From Acidobacteriota bacterium (GTDB lineage: Bacteria; Acidobacteriota; Thermoanaerobaculia; Multivoradales; Multivoraceae), in the NCBI GenBank assembly GCA_029263415.1, contig JAJCXN010000048.1, positions 139,169-203,168 on the forward strand: 64,000 nucleotides of DNA, read 5' to 3'. This document shows, piece by piece, positions 1 to 9,600 of this stretch. How positions within the stretch are numbered: position 1 is the first letter of the stretch; each line of letters starts with the position of its first letter. The notes under the pieces are model-generated. The model saw only the letters and a list, made by a program, of their open reading frames with translations, ran no database searches and had not been told where the DNA came from. The position numbers were made by a program, and so were the translations under genes.

Positions 1-2
1 AC

Positions 3-2174
3 TACGTCATGGCCACGGGCTGCCTGTCGATGCCGAAGGCGCCTGAGATCAGCGGCGCAGAAAGGTTTGAGGGCGAGGTGTACTTCACCAGCCGCTGGCC
101 ACACGAAGGTGTCGACTTCACCGGCAAACGGGTTGCTGTGATCGGTACCGGATCCTCTGCCATCCAGTCGATCCCGATCATCGCGACACAGGCTGCCGAG
201 CTCACCATCTTTCAACGCACGCCAAACTTCTCGATGCCAGCCGGCAACGGCCCGATCTCCGACGACAAACGTGCCGAGATCGAGGCAGACCGCGCCGCTT
301 ACAGAGAAGCTGCACGCTGGTCTCAGGCGGGCGCACCCACCGCGATTCCGGAAGTGGGAGTGCTCCAATTGCCGGAGGACGAACGTCATCGAGAGTTCGA
401 GAAGGTGTGGGCTAGAGGCGAGTTGCTCGCCCCAGGCGAGGCGTTCAACGACCTGATCACCAACGCCGACTCGAACGAGGCTTGGTGCGAGTTCATTCGC
501 AGCAAGATCCGCGAAACGGTCAACGATCCAGCGACTGCCGAACTGCTGTGCCCGACGGACTACCCGTTCGGAACCAAGCGGCCGTGCCTCGACAGCGGCT
601 ACTTTGAAACCTTCAATCTGCCGCACGTGCGCCTAGTCGACTTGCGTTCGCAACCGATCTCCACCGTCACCGAAAGCGGCATCGTGTTCGGCGATGCAAC
701 GGAGACCTTTGACGCGATCGTCTATGCCACCGGCTTCGACGCCATGACCGGGGCACTGGTTGCAGTCGACATCCAAGGACAGGACAGAGTAACGCTCAAG
801 GAACAGTGGGCGGCAGGACCGAAGACTTACCTCGGCCTGACCTCGGTTGGCTTCCCCAACCTGTTCATGGTCACCGGCCCCGGCAGTCCCTCGGTGCTCT
901 CTAACATGGCAGTATCGATCGAGCAGCACGTGGATTGGATCGCCGACTGCCTTCGCGACCTGCGCGATCAGGGCTACACCCGCATTGCGCCGACCGAGAC
1001 AGCACAGCGAAGCTGGGGCATACACGTCAACGACTGCGCCGAGATCACCCTCTTCCCGCGAGCAGCGTCCTGGTACATGGGAGCCAACGTCCCAGGAAAA
1101 CCGCGGGTCTTCCTTCCCTACCTTGGCGGAGTTGGCACCTACCGAGAAGCGTGCGATCGGATCGTTGCCCAGGAGTACCTCGGGTTCCAGCTCTCGGGCC
1201 CCGATGGCGAACAGTGCAATGACGGCATCGTCAACCAGCTCCAACCGGACGTCGCCATGATGCTGCAGGTCATGGAGGAACTCAACCTTCCGCCCATCGA
1301 AACGCTTCCCCCGGAAGCCGGCAGACAGCTAATGAGCGACATGGCCGCACAAAGTCCGCCCGGCCCCGAAGTCGGCGAGATCAGCGACGGCACCTTTCCG
1401 GGCACAACAGGCGAGCTGGAGTATCGGCTATTCCGGCCCTCGAGCCCCGGTCCACACCAGGTGGTGCTCTACTTTCACGGAGGTGGCTGGGTACTCGGCG
1501 GACACGATTCCGATGACCCTTTCTGCCGCGATCTTTGTGTGCGGTCCAACGCACTGGTGGTCTCGGCTAACTACCGTCATGCACCGGAAGACCGCTTCCC
1601 CGCAGCTCCAGACGACGCCTGGGCCGCTCTCAAATGGGCGGCAAACAACGCCGCCGCACTGGGAGGTACCTCGGATCCGCTGGTCTTGGCTGGCTGGAGT
1701 GCCGGCGCCAACCTGGCCGCCGTCACCTGTCAACGCGCGCTCAACGAGGGCGGCCCCACCATCGCCGGCCAGCTCCTGGTCTGCCCAGTCACTGACTGCG
1801 ACTTCGAGAACCACTCGTACCGTCAAAACGCCGATGGTTTCGTCTTGACCAAGGAACTGATGCAGTGGTTCTGGAACCACTACGCTGATGAATCGCAGCG
1901 CAGCGACCCGCAGGCCTCCCCTCTCCGTGCTGAGTCACTCGAAGGGCTACCGTCAGCGGCAATCTTCACCTGCGAGTTCGACCCATTGCGTGACGAAGGA
2001 CAGGACTACGCTGCGGCTCTCAAGGCAGCGGGCGTCGATGTGCAGTATCACCCTTGCCGAGGCCATATTCATACCTCACTCACAGCGGTCGACGTCATCC
2101 TCTCGGGCGCACCGATCAGGGAGCGAATGGCGGTAGCGATTAGACGGTTCGTGCGCGCGGCAGTCCCGGTCTAG
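3..2174 (+). CDS. Flavin monooxygenase (Baeyer-Villiger type) fused to HSL-family esterase, 5' partial
   Basis: The gene runs off the left edge: the frame is open through codon 3 and the visible protein starts in the ATGCLS segment typical of flavin monooxygenases, so the N-terminal FAD Rossmann motif is missing. Numbering from nt 3, residues 1 to about 400 are the FMO/BVMO part, with the second Rossmann loop VAVIGTGSSA near 43-53. The BVMO fingerprint FxGxxxHxxxW is present at F22, G24 and W32, but the histidine position 28 is Phe. Residues from about 470 are an alpha/beta hydrolase of the hormone-sensitive-lipase group: oxyanion HGGG at 492-495, nucleophile S566 in GWSAG, D660 in EFDPLRDEG, and H688 in GHIH. 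A BVMO makes an ester and an esterase would cleave it, so the fusion suggests channelled ketone degradation. Families are clear; substrate is unknown. Confidence 0.88.
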   Translation, partial: YVMATGCLSMPKAPEISGAERFEGEVYFTSRWPHEGVDFTGKRVAVIGTGSSAIQSIPIIATQAAELTIFQRTPNFSMPAGNGPISDDKRAEIEADRAAYREAARWSQAGAPTAIPEVGVLQLPEDERHREFEKVWARGELLAPGEAFNDLITNADSNEAWCEFIRSKIRETVNDPATAELLCPTDYPFGTKRPCLDSGYFETFNLPHVRLVDLRSQPISTVTESGIVFGDATETFDAIVYATGFDAMTGALVAVDIQGQDRVTLKEQWAAGPKTYLGLTSVGFPNLFMVTGPGSPSVLSNMAVSIEQHVDWIADCLRDLRDQGYTRIAPTETAQRSWGIHVNDCAEITLFPRAASWYMGANVPGKPRVFLPYLGGVGTYREACDRIVAQEYLGFQLSGPDGEQCNDGIVNQLQPDVAMMLQVMEELNLPPIETLPPEAGRQLMSDMAAQSPPGPEVGEISDGTFPGTTGELEYRLFRPSSPGPHQVVLYFHGGGWVLGGHDSDDPFCRDLCVRSNALVVSANYRHAPEDRFPAAPDDAWAALKWAANNAAALGGTSDPLVLAGWSAGANLAAVTCQRALNEGGPTIAGQLLVCPVTDCDFENHSYRQNADGFVLTKELMQWFWNHYADESQRSDPQASPLRAESLEGLPSAAIFTCEFDPLRDEGQDYAAALKAAGVDVQYHPCRGHIHTSLTAVDVILSGAPIRERMAVAIRRFVRAAVPV

Positions 2175-2293
2175 CGGCAAGCGGACAGGCGCAGTATGAC
2201 TTCAGCGTGTCGCAGCCAGCCCCCTTGATGGAAGATGACATATCAGCAGGCAGGACAGCGGCGGCAAGCGTCCCCTTCTCGTAAACTCCGCCA

Positions 2294-3019
2294 ATGAACG
2301 ACTTTCGAATGCTGCGAGTCTTCAACGACGCATCGGTGCGCGGCTACGCCAGTGTTAAGGCGCGACTGGGCGAGAACTCGTTGGGCCACTTCGAAGGCGA
2401 TTCTTTAGCGGAGCGCGTAGTCCGAGAACTTGCGTACGAGCGCGCTCTGCCGGTCAAGGAAGTGGTCGAAGCGTTTGAGTTCTTCGCGGTGGTGCGAAAG
2501 TACCTTCGCCGGTCTCCCCACATCGTTGACCTTTGCAGTGGTCACGGGCTCGCTGGGATTCTGTTTGCGATCTACGAGCGGAGGACTGCCAGTGTCACGC
2601 TGTGTGACAAACGCAAACCGGAACGGTGGGATCACGTGTGGCGTGCGTGTGTCAAAGCCGCGCCTTGGATCGAGGGTCGGGTGCAGTACACGGAGGGGCG
2701 ATTGCAGGTCACTCGGGAGTCTCTGCCTCAAGGAGCTGCGTTCCTTGGCGTGCACGCCTGCGGCCAGCTATCGGACCTCTGCATCGACATTGCCACTGAG
2801 CGCGAGGGCCCTCTTGCCATCATGCCCTGCTGTCGCGCTCACGCACAGAACCCGGCGCCCAAAGGACTCCGACAAGCCCTCGGAGAGGACGTGGCCTACG
2901 ACGTAGATAGGACCTACGCGCTGGAGCGCAAGCGTTATCAGGTGCGCTGGCGAGAGATCGCCAACGCCATCACCCCAATGAACAGAGTACTGATCGCAGT
3001 GCCGAGGCCAGCGGCGTAG
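2294..3019 (+). CDS. SAM-dependent methyltransferase, GSTCD/Methyltransf_32-like
   Basis: This is a 241-residue soluble protein. A SAM-binding motif I is visible as DLCSGHGLAG (about residues 79-88), followed by a conserved HACGQLSD stretch near 154-161 and MPCCRAH near 177-183. The combination of a DxCxGxG loop, HACG and PCC is what I know from the Methyltransf_32 group, which includes the C-terminal domain of eukaryotic GSTCD and METTL25-like proteins. The substrate is not known for bacterial members. The gene lies 119 bp after the monooxygenase-esterase on the same strand, and its 3' end faces the PPOX gene. No signal peptide or membrane segment is visible. Class assignment is firm; precise function is not. 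Confidence 0.75.
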   Translation: MNDFRMLRVFNDASVRGYASVKARLGENSLGHFEGDSLAERVVRELAYERALPVKEVVEAFEFFAVVRKYLRRSPHIVDLCSGHGLAGILFAIYERRTASVTLCDKRKPERWDHVWRACVKAAPWIEGRVQYTEGRLQVTRESLPQGAAFLGVHACGQLSDLCIDIATEREGPLAIMPCCRAHAQNPAPKGLRQALGEDVAYDVDRTYALERKRYQVRWREIANAITPMNRVLIAVPRPAA

Positions 3020-3266
3020 CCCCCCTGGGAAGGAGGTACCGGTACTCGGAGTTGTGAGAGTAACTGTGCAGCTAGTGTGCGCTCTGCCTGGCAACGTCCT
3101 AGGGCTGAGATGAAACGCCCAGCTAACCGCCGACAGCCGCCTTCAGTCCCACCATCAGGCACAGATTCGCTGGCTCCTGGTACGGACTTGGCTGTACGAA
3201 CTAGGGACCGCAGATCTCAGATGTTCCTCTGAGCGGATTCCTTCGTCGGAAACACGCGTTCGAACG

Positions 3267-3638
3267 CTAGCTCTGAGTGATCCTCAAGTAGGCCCGCCTC
3301 TTGATACGACCAGTGATCCAGCCGAACAGGTCCGTAACGGCCATCTGAACCTTGTACTTGCGACGAAGAGCCAAGCGAGCTTCTTCTTGGTCCGCGGTTT
3401 GTCCGAGGATCACTGTCTCCGTGTCCAGCCACTGCCCGTGCACCTTGCCGCGTGCATCGCAGGCCGTAACCCTGGAGCGTGAGGAGTTACGCAGGCGCTT
3501 AATCTTTCCGGAGTTCGCCATGGTGAGCGCATAGGCGTTGCCGTCTTCGAGCGCGAACCAAATGGGAGTGGCGACCTCTTTGCCGGTCTTGCGGAAGGTC
3601 ACCAAGCTGAGGTAATTCTCTTTCTCTAGCGTCTGCAC
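3267..3638 (-). CDS. PPOX-class (F420/FMN split-barrel) oxidoreductase
   Basis: This 123-residue protein has the small split-barrel pattern of the pyridoxamine-5'-phosphate-oxidase-like superfamily: an N-terminal YLSLVTFRKTG...ATPIWFAL strand pair, GNAYALTMANSGKIKRLRN in the middle, and a C-terminal amphipathic region. It is closest in appearance to the Rv2061 group (PPOX class F420-dependent oxidoreductases, about 130 residues). In Actinobacteria these use F420; the cofactor here cannot be read from sequence and FMN is possible. The GTG start at 3638 has a GGAGG about 10 nt upstream. It is divergent from the cadherin-like gene with 238 bp between them. Confidence 0.75.
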   Translation of the reverse strand: MQTLEKENYLSLVTFRKTGKEVATPIWFALEDGNAYALTMANSGKIKRLRNSSRSRVTACDARGKVHGQWLDTETVILGQTADQEEARLALRRKYKVQMAVTDLFGWITGRIKRRAYLRITQS

Positions 3639-3876
3639 AGGGATCTAACCTCCGGTGGTGCGACCCGTGATCGGATGATCAAGGGTTTGATAAGCGTCAA
3701 GGGCTGGACCCTTACGGAGCATTCCATCGTAGTACCCAGCCCCGTAGCAACATACAAGAGGACGGAGGCCCTGCGAAACCGCCTAGGACTATTTTGATCC
3801 CTCTCGGAGAGTTTTCGCGTGGATAGAGAGCAGACCGATCTCACCCACCCTCCACTCACTCCCGAGAGCCATTTTC

Positions 3877-6573
3877 ATGCCGTACTTAGCTATCGACCCG
3901 ACCTCGCCCCCCCAGCACTCTCTCCGCCTCCGCCTCCAGGCGCTCGCAACGTCACCCGTGTGTCTCGGGCTGCTGACGCTCTCTTTGTGCGCAGCTGCCG
4001 GGCGAGGCGCGGAGAACATCCTGCCGCCCAGCGAAGTTGTCGGACAGGCGATCTACAACCCGGACGGTCCTGGCTTCATTCAAGTGGGCGACGTCGACGT
4101 GCCAGGTGATTGCGGTTCGAGCAATCTGGACCTGGACTATCCCGGCAACAATCCCACCACCTGGACGGTCACGAGTTCCGTTGGATCAGGCTCGACGGTT
4201 CACGTGGGCAGGTCCTGGACGGTGCGCGCCGAGATCAATAGCTTTCCCGCAACCATCGGAGCAAACGACGGCATCGACCCGCTCTATGTGCGCCTGCCAC
4301 CTATCGGACCTGCTATGGCTGGGGCGCTTCCGTCGGGGGACATTCTTGGCGGGTCGTTCTACTACCGTGGAGACGACCCGATCGCCCTGATTGGCACCCT
4401 GGGCCAGTGGGGCTTTACCTACGACGTGAACTCGGAACCGACGATCTTCGACCAAAACCAATCCTCGGACGGCCTCTGGGTCATCCTCGAGGTGACGGTT
4501 CTCGCAACCGCGCCTGGAACGATTGCGATACCGCTGGTGACGGTAGAGGGCTATGACAATTCGGTGCTCGAGGGGGAAGTCGATTGCATGATGGACGTCG
4601 GTTTTCAGTGGACGGTGGTGGACCCGGACCCGACCGCGGTTGGGCCCGACCAGGCTACAACTGACTCGACCTATGCCAACGTCAACACAGGCGATGCAAA
4701 CGCCGGCCCCCATGCTTTGAACATCGACGTCTTAGCGAACGACGACGACCCGAACGTGCTTGGTGGTCCGGGAGACCTCACCCAGGTGCGCATTCAAAGC
4801 TGGGACCAGACTTCGGCACAAGGAGGATCGGTATCCTGCGGATCGCCGGGACAACAGAACCCTCCGGCGTCAGTGCCTCTGAGCGAGCTATCGCCAGGAC
4901 CGTGCGTGTATACGCCCCCCGTCGGTCTGAGCGGGACCGACAGCTTCGGATATCGAGCACGTGCAGCGACGGACGCAGATTCCAGTTCAGTCGGCGTGGT
5001 GACCATCGCACTGGAAGCGAACAATCGGCCCATTCCCGGCGTTCCCAGCTTCGGAACGGCAAGCGGCGAAGACAAGGTGCTCGATCTTGAGCCCTATATC
5101 TTCGACGGCAACTCTGATCCGTTGACCTGCTTTCCCGCCGGTGCGCCAATACCCAATAGTGTCGGCAGCGCGACGGTCAACGCGGACTGCACCGTCACTT
5201 GGGACAACACCAACCCGGGGTTCACCGGAAACGTCACTTTTCCTTTCCGCGTGTGCGACACACACCCAACCCTGGATGGTGGCGAGCTTGGTAGCAATGT
5301 TGATCGCGCACCCGGATACTCGGCCGGAGACTTGAGCGTGTCCACTAGCCGCCGCTGTGAATCAGAAGAGGCAACAATCTCGATCTTGACCGGGCTGAAG
5401 CTGCCGCCGACGGGTGTTTCCGACAGCGACATCGTCGACGCAGGGTACGCAATCGACGGAATCGGGTCCTTTCATCTGCGCATTCCCGTTCTCGACAACG
5501 ACACCGATGGAAACGGGCCTAATCCCAGCATGCCTTCGGCTGCGCCCGCAGTCCTGCTGCCTCCCGATATCACCCAGGGCACAGCCAGCTTCGACGCCGA
5601 GGGCAACCTGCTCTTCACTCCCACGGATGGTTACAGCGGAGGCGTTTCGTTGACCTACCGAGTCTGCGAAGACCCTGCATTGCAGGCGCCACCATACGAG
5701 GACGACCCGAACACACCACTCATCAACGAGGGCCTTCCCATCTGTGGAGTCGGAGCAGTCAACATTCAGGTCATCGGAAACGCGCCGCCAATCGCAGGAC
5801 CGGACCAGGCATCCATAGCGCACGATGCCCTGTTGTTCGGGTTCGACGTGGGAGCCAACGATGCCGATCCTGAAGGCGGCGCCTTGGCTTGCACACCGGA
5901 AAGCCTGACGGCATCTGACCCAGCTCTGGTCGAACTCGCCTCACTCACCGCGACCTGCAACCTGAGCGTCAATCCCACCGACGGAGCGATGGGAACAGTG
6001 GTCTTCACCTACGAGGTCTGCGACATGCACGCACTCGCGAGCCCCGCCCATCCAGCAGCCCTCTACGGTGATGATGGCCGCGCTCCGGGCGATGCCGCTC
6101 CTCGTTGCAGCGTGGGCGAAACCACCATCGACGTCGTCATGCAGGACGGTGACGGTGAGCCGGACCCGCACGCCGGCGATCCACCGCCAGTATGCATCAC
6201 TGATACGGCGTTCACTTTCGCCGGGCAGCCGATCAGCATCCCAGTGCTCGACAACGATTCGGACTTTGATGCTGACGAGAACCCCGGTTCGGTAATCCTG
6301 ACGGGGCCTCAATCCGAAGAACCGACGACGACCGCGCTGGGGGGTTCTGCGGCGAAGGATGGACCAACGACGATCTTGTACACGCCGCCGGACGACTTCG
6401 TTGGGACGGACACATTCGAGTACTTTGCGCGCGATGAAATCGGGCAGGGGTGCGTCGGCACGGTGCTCGTGCATGGACCAACGATAGTGCCGACACTATC
6501 CGTATGGGCGATGATCCTCCTGAGTGGAGTGCTGGCGATCTTCGGCGTCTTTGCCCTGGGCACGCGCCCGTAA
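3877..6573 (+). CDS. Secreted cadherin/Big_9-like multidomain protein with IPTL-CTERM sorting tail
   Basis: An 898-residue surface or exported protein. An N-terminal hydrophobic segment (about 27-41, ending ...LCAAAGRGAE) is a signal peptide, preceded by an unusually long n-region. About 230 residues of unrecognised beta-rich sequence follow, then roughly five tandem Ig/cadherin-like domains of the VLANDDD...YTPP..G.DSF.Y type, with landmarks near residues 285, 390, 520, 640 and 785. Aspartate-rich loops suggest calcium binding. The C-terminus is the IPTL-CTERM pattern: VPTLSVW, a single hydrophobic helix, then a short basic GTRP tail. In known systems such tails are processed by an exosortase (XrtH); none is in this window. 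Likely role: cell-surface or matrix adhesion. Confidence 0.85.
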   Translation: MPYLAIDPTSPPQHSLRLRLQALATSPVCLGLLTLSLCAAAGRGAENILPPSEVVGQAIYNPDGPGFIQVGDVDVPGDCGSSNLDLDYPGNNPTTWTVTSSVGSGSTVHVGRSWTVRAEINSFPATIGANDGIDPLYVRLPPIGPAMAGALPSGDILGGSFYYRGDDPIALIGTLGQWGFTYDVNSEPTIFDQNQSSDGLWVILEVTVLATAPGTIAIPLVTVEGYDNSVLEGEVDCMMDVGFQWTVVDPDPTAVGPDQATTDSTYANVNTGDANAGPHALNIDVLANDDDPNVLGGPGDLTQVRIQSWDQTSAQGGSVSCGSPGQQNPPASVPLSELSPGPCVYTPPVGLSGTDSFGYRARAATDADSSSVGVVTIALEANNRPIPGVPSFGTASGEDKVLDLEPYIFDGNSDPLTCFPAGAPIPNSVGSATVNADCTVTWDNTNPGFTGNVTFPFRVCDTHPTLDGGELGSNVDRAPGYSAGDLSVSTSRRCESEEATISILTGLKLPPTGVSDSDIVDAGYAIDGIGSFHLRIPVLDNDTDGNGPNPSMPSAAPAVLLPPDITQGTASFDAEGNLLFTPTDGYSGGVSLTYRVCEDPALQAPPYEDDPNTPLINEGLPICGVGAVNIQVIGNAPPIAGPDQASIAHDALLFGFDVGANDADPEGGALACTPESLTASDPALVELASLTATCNLSVNPTDGAMGTVVFTYEVCDMHALASPAHPAALYGDDGRAPGDAAPRCSVGETTIDVVMQDGDGEPDPHAGDPPPVCITDTAFTFAGQPISIPVLDNDSDFDADENPGSVILTGPQSEEPTTTALGGSAAKDGPTTILYTPPDDFVGTDTFEYFARDEIGQGCVGTVLVHGPTIVPTLSVWAMILLSGVLAIFGVFALGTRP

Positions 6574-6637
6574 ACGGCGAGAGGGCACTAGCACGATACT
6601 CGTCCTGTACTAACTACCCGCTCAGTCTGGGATCGAC

Positions 6638-6664
6638 CCAACCGGCGCAAACAACGTCGGTTGG
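6638..6664. terminator. Hairpin between convergent genes, possible terminator
   Basis: Perfect 7-bp arms CCAACCG (6638-6644) and CGGTTGG (6658-6664) with a 13-nt loop lie in the 109-bp gap between two convergent genes. There is no clear T tract on either side, so a rho-independent role is only a possibility. Confidence 0.3.
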
Positions 6665-6682
6665 CGGCGAGGACCGATGTGC

Positions 6683-9600
6683 CTAGTTGCCTGGAAGTGC
6701 TTCGACATCGCCGACGCTTGCGAGTTGGCCAGCAATGTTGGTGTAGGTCTTCGTGTTGCCAGTCACTGTGTCCTCAATAGTGATCGTGTACTCGACATCG
6801 GACAGGGCTCCATAGAACACCCAGAACTTGTTGTTGATCACGCGCGCGTCGAGCACCTTGATCATGAGTTCGATATTCGCGGCATTGAAGAACCAAAAGT
6901 ACCCAGTGTCACTGGTGACGAGTTCGGCGATACCGACACCGCTGTCGCTGCCCGCGGCCCACGCCACGTTGACGCGGAAACGGCCCTCGTTCAAACAAAG
7001 ATTGGTAGCGGAGGCCGTGCACACTCCGCTTCCATCTGCGCTGCCCTCAAGCTTGAAGGCCAGATCCCAGAAGCCAAGAGAATCAAGACAATTCCCCAGA
7101 AGATCCCAGGTCGGGCACCCGAAGAACCCACCAGGGTTCTGGAACTGCGCTGGTATTCCGAAGGTTCCACTGCGGGTTCTCCAAAACCATTGGCCGTGGG
7201 TGTCGAGGATCTGGTTACTCTGAACTTCCACCCAGTAGCGACCTGCAGGCAAGGTGCAGCGACTCGGCAAAGGCACCCTGAAGTTAGGATCTGCCAGGCC
7301 GGCCGGCTGCAGATCCGTGTATTGACAACGAATCGTTCCTGGAGTGTTGAAGGCGTTGTTGTAAAAACGTACGTCGATCGACGAAGCAGGACCGGCGGCG
7401 GCTTGGCCAGACGCGCTGAAGAAACCTCGAACCTCGACGAGATCGACTTCCCAGGTCGCACCAGGAGGCACCTCAAAGTCGTCTGCTGCTTGAGTGTGGA
7501 ACTGAGAAGACCCGTTGACGAAGAACTGGCTGCTCACGCCTTGCGATCTACCGTTGTTGAGCTGATCGTGGAGGACGGTCTGCGCAAAGGCCTCTCCCAC
7601 AATCGAGGCTGCGCCAACGCTAGTTGTCGCATCTCTATCCGGTGCAGTTCCGTTCCGCATGGGCCAACTCAGTTCAGACCCGCGCAGCTCAGGCAGGTGC
7701 AACTCAGGCCTGTTCACTGCATCCCCTGAGTGCTCAGGTGGTGTCGGAGCCAATGCAATCGGCGTGACCAGCGGGTCGGAGAAAGCACTCCGATCGGCGC
7801 TGGGGATCCTTCGGGTCGCCTCTGCCAAAGCGGGTTCGCTTGAGGGCCTCAACTCGCTGGTCGTGATCGGTAACTGCCCCTCGGGTATAACCGGTGCAAA
7901 GAACTGAACATCCGCACGGCTTGCCTGCACACCCTGCGGGTTGAAATAGGCCTTCGTGGCACCAGTTTGAGTATCGGTCACGTAGAGCGTGTACTCGACG
8001 TCGGACAAGGCTCCATAGAAGAACCAGAAGAAGCCGTTGATGAAGCGAGCATCCAGAACCTTGCCGACCAGCTCGACGTTGGCGGGGTCAAAGAACCAGA
8101 AGTACCCGGTGTCGGGGGTCAGCCGCACTGCGGTTGCGTACTCAGCATTGCCTTGGACTCGGTGAATCGCCTGGACCATGAAACGGTCCCCGGCCAAACA
8201 GAGGGTGCGAGAGTCGCTCTGGCAGGGAAAGGGCGCAAACGGAGACACCACTGAAAACCGCTGGTCCGACTTGTCGGATCTGCCGGTCGCGAGTTCCGTG
8301 ACGACAGCCCGATACTGGCTAGTAGCAGGCATTGATCGAATGTCGATCACCTGCTCACCGTCGTTGGCTGTGTTCGGGAGGTAGCGAAGCTCCGTGCCGT
8401 CGAACAATGCTATTGAGACTTCGTTCCGACAATTGCCACCTTGGGTTCGCCAGCGAATGGTCTGCGGCTCGTCCTTGAGCCAGACCTCATTTCCGTTCGG
8501 AGACTCCACAGTGACGTTGCAGCCGCCTTGGATCGGTTGGCACGGAGTATCAATCAAGCGGAACGAAGTTGTTTCTCGGTCGGAGTCATCGCCGTCTCGC
8601 ACAATGACCTCGAGATCGAGCAAGGACGGGTCGGCGAATTCCGTGAGCCAGGTGATGATGTAGAAATTGTTGATCTGTTCACTGATCAGCTTCAGGATTC
8701 TCTCAAGATCTGCGGCGGAAGGACTCCTGAAGTACTGGCCCTTCGTTTCCCTAGAGATGCGGTCGAGTACACCGTCGTTGGCGTTGCCGAAGCCGGCTGA
8801 GTAGACCGGCGCTTCCGCGATCTGAGCGGCTTGAATGGCGTCGTCTATGCTGAAGTTCGGAACTGAATTCGACCCATCTGTCATCAACACGATCGCTTTG
8901 CGGCCCTCGAGTCCATCCAAGGTCAGAGCAGCTTCGGCGATGGCAGCATAAAGAGCGGTGCTGCCACTCGCGCGCAACGTATCGATGGCAGCCAGTGCAG
9001 CGCCTCGGTTGGTGCTGAAATCGAGAACCCTCGACACGGTGCTGTTGAAGATGTAGATCGCCAGCCGATCGCTACTTTGCAGGCCTGCAACAAAGGTACG
9101 AGCGGCCTGCTTCTCGGCGTCGATATCGGCCTGTGACAACGACGAGCTACCGTCAAGAAGGAGCGCGATGTTGCGCTCGGTGTCGTCCAGTTCTCCAGGA
9201 GCAACCACAATGTCTCGCTCGGCCCCGTTCTCGAACAACGTAAAGTGCGACGTCGACAGATCAGCAACCGGATCACCCTGGCTGTCGACGACAGAGACGA
9301 GCAACTCCAAGCTCGGGCAGCGATCAGTAACCTCGCTGAGAATCGAAAGATCAAAACCTGCTCGATCTTGAGGCTCCCAACGGAGCCACTCTAAAAGCAG
9401 AGCCTCGTTGTCACTCGTGAATCGAGCCCCACTGTTGCTGGTTGCTGGCGCTGCTTCACCGGAGGAATGCAAGCCGATCGCGCGGTGCTGCCCGTTGCGC
9501 ACGATCATGATCGGACTACCACTATTCCCCGAGGAGGTGTCGACCGTATACCTCAGCACGCGGCCTTGAACCGCTGAAACGTTGCCGGTGTGAGTGTATT

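Noticed and set aside
633-1244. 203-codon minus-strand frame
   Set aside because: Antisense to the monooxygenase-esterase, with no recognisable family.
6677-7729. 350-codon open frame on the plus strand
   Set aside because: It is antisense to the C-terminal module of the protease-VWA gene, has no domain motif, and its composition follows the opposite frame.
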